Positions 14,827 through 22,600 of a stretch of DNA of 64,000 bases are shown here, piece by piece. Under the pieces are notes generated by a model. The model was given only the letters and a program-made list of their open reading frames with translations. It made no database searches and was not told where the DNA came from. Both the position numbers and the translations under genes were made by a program. Numbering within the stretch: position 1 is the first letter of the stretch; every line of letters starts with the position of its first letter. The DNA is from Chloroflexota bacterium (GTDB taxonomy: Bacteria; Chloroflexota; Anaerolineae; CG2-30-64-16): NCBI GenBank assembly GCA_026389845.1, contig JAPLHB010000105.1, forward strand, positions 62,001-126,000, read 5' to 3'.

Positions 14827-15843
14827 ATGAAGACCGGACCAAGGGCGCCTGACCCACTACGCCGCGATCCCATTCCCGCGCTCCTGTCGGCCGGCGATGC
14901 GGCGCTGGCCTATTTCGTGCGCCGCGACCTGCTGGCCGAAGGGGAGCCTGGGCCAGTCTCCGCGCTGTGGGAGCTGCCCGAAGCTCGGCGACTCCTGCGC
15001 AAGCAGCAGGCTGACGGCTCGTGGCGCTACCCTGGCGGCAACCCGGAGTCAACGCCGGGCAGCAACTACGCGGTGCTGGAGACCTTTCGCAACCTGGGCC
15101 TTCTGGTCGAGATGTACGGCTTCGATCGCGGCCACCCGGCGTTGCGAGCAGCCGCGGAGTACCTCCTCTCCTGTCGTACGGCCGCGGGGGACATCCGCGG
15201 CATCCTGGGCAACCAGTACATGCCTTACTATCACGCCGCGATCCTCGAGCTGCTGATCACAGCCGGCTATGCCGACGATCCGCGGGTGGTGGCTGGTCTG
15301 GAGTGGCTCCTGTCGGTGCGCCAGGCGGATGGGGCCTGGATCGTGCCGATGCAGGCCGTGCCATCCAGGGAACGCCCCCGTAACATCTGGTCGGGACCGG
15401 CCGTGCCGCCGGACCGGGCGCGACCTTTCTCGCATCTGGCGACCGGCATGGTGCTGCGGGCATTTGCGGCGCATCCCACCTACCGGGGCCATCCCCACGC
15501 GTTGGCAGCCGCGGCCTTGCTCAAGGGCCGTTTCTTCCTGGCCGACAAGTACAACGACCGCAAAGGACCCGCGTACTGGCTGAAGTTCCAGTACCCCTTC
15601 TGGTGGGCCAACCTGCTGACCAGCCTCGACACTCTGGCGCGGATGGCATTTCCGATGGACGATGGCGACGTCCGCCGCGGCCTGGATTGGTTCGTCGCCC
15701 ATCAGGACCAGGACGGCCTGTGGCCGCATGGGTATGGCGCCGGGAAGGGGGCGCACGCGACGCAGCTTTGGGTTGCCCTGGCGGTCTGCCGCGTTTTCCG
15801 GCGGTTCCAGGAACATGACGCCGAGGAAGCAGGAGCGCCATGA
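14827..15843 (+). CDS. Alpha/alpha-toroid (terpenoid-cyclase/prenyltransferase-fold) protein
   Basis: 338 residues with repeated QW-like motifs: 'KQQADGSWRYPGG' near 60, 'VRQADGAWIVP' near 162 and 'HQDQDGLWPHGYG' near 297. Such motifs mark the alpha/alpha-barrel of squalene cyclases and prenyltransferase beta subunits. The catalytic DxDD of cyclases is not seen, so it is not a hopene cyclase; family members of this size are uncharacterised. Its stop overlaps the next small ORF by ATGA. Co-orientation with a carotenoid-hydratase-like membrane protein and an ICMT-like methyltransferase downstream hints at isoprenoid chemistry, but this is only context. Confidence 0.65.
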   Translation: MKTGPRAPDPLRRDPIPALLSAGDAALAYFVRRDLLAEGEPGPVSALWELPEARRLLRKQQADGSWRYPGGNPESTPGSNYAVLETFRNLGLLVEMYGFDRGHPALRAAAEYLLSCRTAAGDIRGILGNQYMPYYHAAILELLITAGYADDPRVVAGLEWLLSVRQADGAWIVPMQAVPSRERPRNIWSGPAVPPDRARPFSHLATGMVLRAFAAHPTYRGHPHALAAAALLKGRFFLADKYNDRKGPAYWLKFQYPFWWANLLTSLDTLARMAFPMDDGDVRRGLDWFVAHQDQDGLWPHGYGAGKGAHATQLWVALAVCRVFRRFQEHDAEEAGAP

Positions 15844-16022
15844 TGCAGCAACGAGACTTTACCGAGCAGATTGCGCAGGCCGACCTGGCGCTCGATCACT
15901 TGACGGTGATCTATCCCGGCGACCGGCTCTATCCCCTGGCCGACCGCGCGTCGGTCCCGCCTCTGACAGTCATCGCGACCGGTGCGTTGGTGCTGGAGGC
16001 ACCGGAACCCCGCCTGGAATAA
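15840..16022 (+). CDS. 60-residue ORF, possible remnant of an ATPase C-terminus
   Basis: The start overlaps the previous stop (ATGA). The sequence 'ALDHLTVIYPGDRLYPLADR' resembles the extreme C-terminus of DUF4143/archaeal-type AAA ATPases, where a nuclease-fold domain ends in a 'vvYPG....yplad' strand. Nothing of the ATPase core is present. It may be a decayed fusion that took over the previous gene's translation signal, or a small unknown protein. Confidence 0.4.
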   Translation: MMQQRDFTEQIAQADLALDHLTVIYPGDRLYPLADRASVPPLTVIATGALVLEAPEPRLE

Positions 16023-16033
16023 GGAGAGACTCT

Positions 16034-17008
16034 ATGCAATATCTATTCCATACCGCGATCCCCGTACCCTGGCTGCTGGCCGATATCCTGACGCTCCTGA
16101 TCACCCTGGTCGTCGTGGGGCCACTGATCGCCAAGAGCAAGCACCCGGTTCCGATGCTGCTGGAGGGGTTTGGGTTCGTTTTTCTCTACGCCGGCATCTT
16201 TGAGAACTTTGCGGTGGTTAACGGCTGGTATGTCTATGGCCGCTCCCTGCTGATGTTCGGCGATGTGCCCCTCGCGGTGCCGCTGATCGAAATGGATGTG
16301 CTCATTGTCGGGCTATGGCTGTTGCAAAAGATGGCGGTCCCGGATTGGTGCAAACCGTTCATCGTCGGCCTGTTCGGCATGCTGCAGGACTTCTCGCTTG
16401 ACCCAGTGGCCGTGCGACAGGTCTTTACCTCGCAAGGAGTCGCAAGCGGCCGGTGGAGCTGGTTGTTTGACCCCCGCATGGTCAACATCCACAACATCCC
16501 GGTCTACAACTTTCCGGGCTGGATGTTGATCATGCTGTATGCCACGGTCTATATCCTGATCGGGCGGCGCTGGTTCCGGCATTCCGGGTATAACCCGCTG
16601 GTGGGATGGGTCTATCCGCTTGGCGCGGCCTTCCTGGCCCTGTTGACCATGGTGTCGCCGCTGTCACAGTTCTTGCTCTGGCTGGGGCCTTTCGCGGTCA
16701 AAGGCAGCTCGGCCGAGTGGGTGATGCTCGGTTTTCATCTGCTCTTCCCGACCCTGCTGCTCCTGATCTTCTGGCGCGGCCGGATGCGTTATCGGCTTTC
16801 GCTGGCCGCGGATTTCCCGATCTTGGCGGTGGTGATTGGCTTCCATCTCGCCGACATCCTTTTTGCCCTGGCCGGCGGCTACCACGAGGTGCTGGGGCTG
16901 GTCCTGGGGGTCAGCGGCGTGCACGTTGCGCTGCTGGGGCTGATTTTCTACTTGAGCCAACGGAGACCGCTGCAGGCGGGACAAGAGGAGTTTTCTGTCG
17001 GAGTCTGA
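16034..17008 (+). CDS. Carotenoid biosynthesis protein, CruF/DUF422-like
   Basis: 324 residues with eight or so membrane helices. 'NIHNIPVYNFPGWMLIM' near residue 155 and 'GMLQDFSLDPVAV' near 114 match DUF422 (CruF/CrtC2-like) gamma-carotene 1',2'-hydratase-type proteins, whose conserved Asp and Asn/Phe/Gly patches line the active site. ATG 16034 has AAGGAGAG six bases upstream. The longer track ORF is not supported. No other carotenoid genes are in the window, so the substrate is inferred from family only. Confidence 0.72.
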   Translation: MQYLFHTAIPVPWLLADILTLLITLVVVGPLIAKSKHPVPMLLEGFGFVFLYAGIFENFAVVNGWYVYGRSLLMFGDVPLAVPLIEMDVLIVGLWLLQKMAVPDWCKPFIVGLFGMLQDFSLDPVAVRQVFTSQGVASGRWSWLFDPRMVNIHNIPVYNFPGWMLIMLYATVYILIGRRWFRHSGYNPLVGWVYPLGAAFLALLTMVSPLSQFLLWLGPFAVKGSSAEWVMLGFHLLFPTLLLLIFWRGRMRYRLSLAADFPILAVVIGFHLADILFALAGGYHEVLGLVLGVSGVHVALLGLIFYLSQRRPLQAGQEEFSVGV

Positions 17009-17068
17009 AACGCAAAAACGCCGAGGAAAGACCCCGCAAGAGATCCAGCTTCTTGTGGATACATACCC

Positions 17069-17341
17069 ATGCTTGAAAAAACTGATCTCCAAGACGAAAG
17101 AATCGTCGCCTGTTTGCGGGATGAATATGGATTGCGTGTCGTTCAGGTCGCCTTTCTTCCTCTCGGCGCCGATCTGAACACGGCTGTCTATCGCGTCGTT
17201 GCAGACGATGGAACGCCGTACTTCCTGAAGTTGAGAGGAGGCGTCTTTGACGAAACCTCCGTGGCGTTGCCCAAATTCCTCAGCGACCAGGGGATCGCGC
17301 AGACCTTCAGGAGTTGCGATGGGTGTTCGCGAGGCGTATAA
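17069..17341 (+). pseudogene. N-terminal fragment of an aminoglycoside-phosphotransferase-like kinase
   Basis: About 75 residues resemble the N-lobe of APH/choline-kinase-like enzymes: 'YGLRVVQVAFLPLGADLNTA' and then 'YFLKLRGG', containing the ATP-binding Lys. After 'LPKFLSDQGIAQ' the homology stops at a junction and the frame runs into the next gene. The C-lobe with the catalytic Asp is missing, so no kinase activity is expected. It overlaps the methyltransferase start by 23 bases. 'Spectinomycin phosphotransferase-like' is the nearest guess. Confidence 0.55.
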
Positions 17342-17942
17342 CCAGTGGGCGCCAACCTATGACGCGGACCGCAATCTGACCCGCGATCTCGATGCGCTGG
17401 TCACCCGGACGACCGTGGCCGCGGTGCCATGCACCCGCATCCTGGAGCTGGGGTGTGGGACCGGCAAGAATACGGCCTTTCTCGCCCAACTTGGTGCCCA
17501 CGTCCATGCGCTTGACTTTGCGGACGCCATGCTCGCGCGGGCGAGGGCGAAAGTACCCCACGCCCACGTCACCTTCATCGTTGCCGATCTCACCGCGCCG
17601 TGGCCGTGTGGCGATCAGGCGGTGGATCTCGTCGTCTGCAACCTGGTGCTTGAGCACATCGCCGATCTGCACTTCATCTTCGCCGAAGCGTACCGGTGTA
17701 TGGCGGCACACGGGCACCTATTCGCGTGTGAACTGCATCCCTTCAGACAGTATCTCGGCGCCCAGGCGATGTTCCAGCGCGAGCAGGCCCAGATCGCCAT
17801 TCCCGCCTGCGTGCATCACATCTCCGATTTCCTCCATGCGGCCACGCATGCCGGATTCAGGCTCACCGCACTCAAGGAGTGGTGGCATTGCGACGACCAG
17901 AACGCGCCGCCCCGGCTCGTATCGTTCCTGTGGGAGAAGTAA
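17319..17942 (+). CDS. Class I SAM-dependent methyltransferase
   Basis: 207 residues. Motif I 'ILELGCGTGKNTAFL' near residue 40, acidic motif II end 'VHALDFADAML' near 63, motif III 'APWPCGDQAVDLVVCNLVLEHI' region near 90 (only part quoted) and a BioC/UbiE-like layout. ATG 17319 has AGGAG seven bases upstream inside the kinase fragment. The gene abuts the ICMT-like gene at 17943 with no gap, so the two enzymes are translated together. Substrate unknown. Confidence 0.82.
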   Translation: MGVREAYNQWAPTYDADRNLTRDLDALVTRTTVAAVPCTRILELGCGTGKNTAFLAQLGAHVHALDFADAMLARARAKVPHAHVTFIVADLTAPWPCGDQAVDLVVCNLVLEHIADLHFIFAEAYRCMAAHGHLFACELHPFRQYLGAQAMFQREQAQIAIPACVHHISDFLHAATHAGFRLTALKEWWHCDDQNAPPRLVSFLWEK

Positions 17943-18428
17943 ATGCCCCTACTGTTGAAGAACCTGCTCTTTACCCTGCTCGTGCCGGGTACCGTCGCCG
18001 TGTATGTCCCGCTGCTCATCGCCCGCGGCAGAAGCGTCACTTCACAGCCCCCCTTGCTGGCGGCTGCGGTCGCGCTGATCGGCCTGGGCGCAGGCATCTA
18101 CGCCTGGTGTCTGTGGGATTTTGCGTCGTTCGGGCGAGGGACGCCGCTCCCGCTCGATGCGCCGAAGAAGCTGGTCGTGCGCGGGCTGTACCGTTTTACG
18201 CGCAATCCGATGTACATCGGCGTGCTGAGTGTCGTATTGGGTTGGACAGCCCTCTTCGCCACGGGCGCGCTTCTCATCTACGCAGCCGTTGTCGCCATCG
18301 TCGTCCACACCTTTGTCGTCCGCTATGAAGAGCCCAAGCTGCGTGCGTTGTTCGGTACCGAATACGACGCCTACGCGGCGCAGGTAGATCGCTGGCTGCC
18401 TCGGCAGATCTGGCAGAAGCCGGCCTGA
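17943..18428 (+). CDS. Isoprenylcysteine carboxyl methyltransferase-family protein
   Basis: 161 residues, four membrane helices and the SAM-binding C-terminal signature 'VVRGLYRFTRNPMYIG' near residue 78, then 'EEPKLRALFGTEYDAY' near 125. This is the ICMT/PEMT fold; bacterial members methylate lipids or unknown small molecules rather than prenylated proteins. It begins the base after the previous stop. It resembles the ICMT-type genes at 38.3-41.0 kb in motif order but is a separate, shorter type close to the one at 40448. Confidence 0.82.
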   Translation: MPLLLKNLLFTLLVPGTVAVYVPLLIARGRSVTSQPPLLAAAVALIGLGAGIYAWCLWDFASFGRGTPLPLDAPKKLVVRGLYRFTRNPMYIGVLSVVLGWTALFATGALLIYAAVVAIVVHTFVVRYEEPKLRALFGTEYDAYAAQVDRWLPRQIWQKPA

Positions 18429-18722
18429 CAACTCGTACTCGTCCCGGCACGCCTCGGCCAGCGGGAGGCCACCGGCCACGTCCGCCTGGGTCAGCGTGGT
18501 GAGCCGGCTTGAGGCTAAGGTTGAGTTTAACCTCGATCTTAGGGTCTGTAAAAGAATAACTTCGCGGGAAGTTATTCTTTGCCAAACCCTTACCGCCGAT
18601 GGCGGCGTCCGGATAGGCGCGGCAGATGAACTGCCGGGTGCGCCGCACGACCACTTCCTCCAGGAGGACGTCGGCCAGCCGGTGTTCGATGTTGTCAATG
18701 ACGCAGGGGATACGCGTCATAG
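18429..18722 (-). pseudogene. Decayed gene downstream of vapC, with palindrome insertion
   Basis: On the minus strand an ATG overlaps the vapC stop (ATGA) and reads 'MTRIPCVIDNIEHRLADVLL', reminiscent of N-termini of helicases with a PLD-like domain ('DN..HRLADVL'). After about 40 residues a large palindrome interrupts the frame, and later pieces ('SRLTTLTQADVAGG') are in another frame. I treat it as a remnant; the helicase idea is weak. Confidence 0.3.
18541..18597. repeat. Nested palindrome, AT-rich
   Basis: AAAGAATAACTTC-GCGG-GAAGTTATTCTTT forms a perfect 13-base stem. Outside it, after internal loops, AGGGT pairs with ACCCT. The low GC contrasts with its surroundings. Confidence 0.8.
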
Positions 18723-19163
18723 CTGAGACCATTCGGCGAGGACTTGCGCCGGCGTGTGCGCCGGGACGGCTGACGGTGCGCGCTCGCGCTGCTGCCCATC
18801 CAGCGTGATCAGGACCGCTTGCTCCGTATACGCCAGGGCCACGTAGACAGCATCGCAGCCGCGGATGCGCTGCTTCGCAGCGATTTCGGCCGCGAGATCT
18901 CCCAGCGCCACATTCACTGCAACCCGCTGCAAGTCCGGGCGCATCCCGTATTCCGCAACGACTGCCAACGCCAACCGTTCATCCCCGACGCCACGGGCAA
19001 TCGCAGCCGCAACTTCGGCCAAGGCAATGGCCGGAAGATAGAGGATAGCTTGCTCGGCCATCAGGCGCTCCATGACGGCCTTCGCATCGGTGTGAAACGG
19101 CTCGTTTGGGAGCGCGGCCGCTACCAAAACACTTGCGTCCAGCACAAAGGCGTCTGCTAACAT
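18717..19163 (-). CDS. VapC-type PIN-domain RNase toxin
   Basis: 148 residues. PIN-fold acidic residues are seen: 'FVLDASVLVAA' at the start, 'AIALAEVAAAI' near 47, and 'IRGCDAVYVALA' near 100. These coordinate Mg for RNA cleavage. The start follows the antitoxin stop by three bases, the usual VapBC layout. An autoregulatory-looking operator lies before the antitoxin. RNA target unknown (tRNA or rRNA in characterised relatives). Confidence 0.85.
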   Translation of the reverse strand: MLADAFVLDASVLVAAALPNEPFHTDAKAVMERLMAEQAILYLPAIALAEVAAAIARGVGDERLALAVVAEYGMRPDLQRVAVNVALGDLAAEIAAKQRIRGCDAVYVALAYTEQAVLITLDGQQRERAPSAVPAHTPAQVLAEWSQL

Positions 19164-19166
19164 CGC

Positions 19167-19451
19167 TCACCGCCTCTGCTCTGCGATCAGTTCCACAGCG
19201 GTCTTGTCGCTTTGCCACTTGGCCGCGATCTCTGTGCCCAGCGCCGCCAGCCTATCCCAGAAATCGGCATTGGCGCGAGTCGTGGCGACCGCACGATCGG
19301 CTTCGGCCTCTTGCCAACCTTCGGCCATCGGGAGGATCAGGGCCACCGGACGGCCCCGCAGCGTGACCACATATTCGGCCCGATCCTCGCGCACCGCGCG
19401 GATGATCTCCGAAGCCTCGTTTTTCAACTCGCGGATGCCCACTTGCGGCAT
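19167..19451 (-). CDS. Phd/YefM-family antitoxin
   Basis: 94 residues beginning 'MPQVGIRELKNEASEIIRAV', the typical DNA-binding N-terminus of Phd/YefM antitoxins, then 'YVVTLRGRPVALILPM'. The C-terminal half is variable and should wrap the VapC partner encoded three bases downstream. The predicted promoter and inverted-repeat operator at 19472-19521 fit negative autoregulation by the antitoxin-toxin complex. Confidence 0.87.
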   Translation of the reverse strand: MPQVGIRELKNEASEIIRAVREDRAEYVVTLRGRPVALILPMAEGWQEAEADRAVATTRANADFWDRLAALGTEIAAKWQSDKTAVELIAEQRR

Positions 19452-19471
19452 AGTCGCTGTCTCCTTCGGCT

Positions 19472-19521
19472 TGTAGCCAACGATGTGGCTACATTGTACA
19501 ACGGGCCGCCGTAGATTACAA
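19472..19521 (-). promoter_or_regulatory. Promoter and operator of the Phd-VapC pair
   Basis: On the minus strand: -35 TTGTAA, a 17-base spacer, -10 TACAAT, immediately followed by the perfect inverted repeat TGTAGCCA-CATCGT-TGGCTACA (plus-strand 19472-19493), overlapping the -10 by one base. The position is right for repression. Confidence 0.65.
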
Positions 19522-19638
19522 GTATTGCAGGATGCCGAGAATGTAGGGCCCGGGTTGCGAACCTGCTGATTGCGGGAAGCCCAGGCCGGACCGGAATCCG
19601 GCTCGCCATTGAGTCAGATTGGCCGGCAATCCGGGCCT

Positions 19639-22600
19639 CTACCTTTTCAGCGTCAAGGGCAGGTAGACTTGCATGCCCGTGTGGCCTGGACTGGCCCACA
19701 CGTTGCCCACGGCCAGGCTGACTGGAACCGTGATGGCTTGCGCCGGCCCGCCTTCGTCGTCCGTGCCCTGCACCTCCAGGCTCGCCTTCCTGAGCGTGCC
19801 ATCGGCTGCGCCGGCCGGGTCGGCGGTCAGGGTAATTGCCGCGGGTGCAACTCCGCTGGTCGGGCTGACCGTCAACCATGCCGCGCTGCTGCTGACGGCA
19901 TAGGTCAGGACGCCGCTGCCGGCGTTGCTGATACTCAGCGTCGCGGTCTGAGGCTGCGTCGTCCCAAGCGCGACGTGCCAGCCGACCTGGCTGGGGCCGA
20001 CCGATAGGGTGGGGCCGGGCAGGTCCAAATCATCGTCCACCGTGACCGTCACGCTGGCGCTGGCCGAGAGGCCGGCCGTGTTGGTGGCCGTCAGCGTGAT
20101 CCAATTGACGCCCACCGCCAGATCGGTCAGCGCCAGGAAGCCCCCGCTGCCCAGGAAGCCCCGCTGGTTGGCCCAAACCAGGCCGCCCCCACTGACGCCT
20201 TCATCCTGAAGATCGAGGGCTTCACCGCTCAGGTTAAGCAACTGACCGTAGTGAACCTGGGCCCCATCGGCCGGCGAGATGATGCGCACCTGGGGCGGCT
20301 TGTTCGCCATTCGGAAGGCCGAGCTGTCCGCGTAGGCGCTTTGGGAACCATCGCTGGCGACAACCCGCAAGATGGCCTGGGTGCTGCCGGCCAACAGGGT
20401 CGTGTCAACCGGGATGCTGGCGCCGGTGACGTTCACGTGGATCTGCTGGAAGGAGGTTCCACCATCGCGGCTGTAGAGCACCTCGAAGCGCAACGGATCG
20501 CCGTCGAGATCGCTGGCCTCCCAACCCAGGGTGACGCTGCCGGTGACGGGGTCGGGCGCGGCCTGGAGCGCCACATTGCTGACCACCGGCGGATGGGGAC
20601 TGATCGGCTGGCTGTCCATCTCTCGACCTGCGGCGTCTACGATCCGTACGGTGGTCGTGCCTGCCGCAAAGGGGATGACCTGGCTGAAATTCAACTGGGC
20701 CGGGCCGCCGTTCTGCGGCTTATAGGCGGTAAAGGGATAGTCGCTCAACACCGCGCCGCCAGCATCGAGCAACTGGATTCGGTAGGGGCCGGGTAGGCGC
20801 GGTGGGATGGTCGCGACGCTGCTCAACCGGCGCAGGTAGCTGATGTTCGCCTGCCCCGTGTCGGTCATGATCAGGCCGAACAGGTTCAGCCAATCACCGG
20901 CAATCGGCGCGGCCGGGATACTGTTGGCCGCCGCGAGCGTTGAATACCCGGTCGCCTGGCCGGACGAACACTGGCCGGTGTTTTGCCCGGTCATGAGGAA
21001 CTGGTAGATGCACTCATAGTTGTGATCGCTGATCCACTGATAGTCGCAGTAACTCATCAGATCGGTCCAGAGGTTATCCGGGTAGACGGCTCGCGGAATC
21101 CCGAAATACGGATCGCCCGCATCGAAGCCCTCCACGCTGCCGTCCCCCGGGCCAATGCGAGCGCCCCAATAGGGGAAATTGAGGTCATCGGCGCTCTGCC
21201 CGCACCAATTGCCTTGCGCGGGATGCGACCGGCCCACAGTGTGGCCGACCTCATGTGCGGCATACCAGTCGGCGTACGAGCCGTCGGTGTCCCAAGAGTA
21301 TTTTCCTGGAATACCCGCCGGCCCACTGGAAATTCCCGGCCCATCGGCCTGGCCGCGCGGAAACTTCAGCCCATCAGAGATCATGCCATACATGAAGACG
21401 CCGGCCGGGAGACCCCATTCGGTGCGCAGCGCGTACAACTGTGCGTTGGTGTAGTAGCTGGCGCAGAACTCCAGCAGATCGGCGTGGCCCTTGGCAGTGT
21501 AGTTGTCGTAGCAGAACTGCGAAGTCTGGTTCACGTGCCCACCCAACGCATCATCAAAAACGTACCAGTACGGATAGGGACGGAAGCCGGGTGAAGGGTC
21601 GCCGGCCAACCCCCACGGGCTGGCCAGCGGGTAGACACGCTGGATCCACGAATAGGCCTGCCCCAGGTCCTTTTCGAGACGTGGCCAGTATTCCACCCCG
21701 TTCCAAGAATAACCGAACATGACGAATTGCGCTTCGAGACGTGGCGACGGTCGGAACCAGAAGACGCTATCGAGCAACTTCGTGTTGTCCGTGTAGTCGG
21801 GTTCGGGCGGCACGTGATAGGGGTTCAACTCAACCCGAAAGGCCAGGAGTTGGTGCAGCGTCCAGTCCAGGGGCAGCTCGAACAGGAAGCTGTCGTTCAG
21901 GTTGTTCGGGTCGGGGGACTGGCGGACGGTGATCGTCTTGCCGCTGTCGTTGATCGGCTCCACGGGGCCGGCCGAAACGACGGGGTACCACCACCAACCG
22001 TACAGATGGGCCGTCACGCCGGATACGTCAATCGGCCCGTCGGAGGCCACGAAGACCCGCACAAAGGTGCGCCGATTCTCGATGAGTGGAACGGTCTCAT
22101 AACGATTCTGGACGCCCTGGGTGACCAACATGCCGGTGATGCGCAGGTTGGTCAGGGACAGCCAATCCGGGGCTTTGTTCGCCATCTCCAACGCGTCCGC
22201 GTAGATCCAGTAGATGAGATTGCCGGCGACCTCCAGAGAGTCGGCCGCGTGGACTTTGTCGGCGCCGATGCTGTGGAGCAAACGCGTCTCGCCGCCGAGC
22301 CGCGGAGTGCGGATCACGAGGTCGGTGCGGCCCGGCGTCGGGTCTTCCTCCAGGCCGAACACGTGGTTCTCATCGCTGGTGAGGTCGTAGATCTCGGCGT
22401 CGAGCACGCCGCTGGTGTAGATGGGGGCGCTGGTGGAGTCGTCCACGTTGTTGTAGTGCACCACCTGCCGGCCCTGGGCGATGAACACGTACTTCGTCAC
22501 GCAGCCGCCCGCCCCCGTTGGGCAAGGCCGCGTGCCCTCGGCGTGGTAGCCGGTGACGCCGGACGCCAGGGTCGCCAGCACGCCCTGGGCGAGATGGTGG

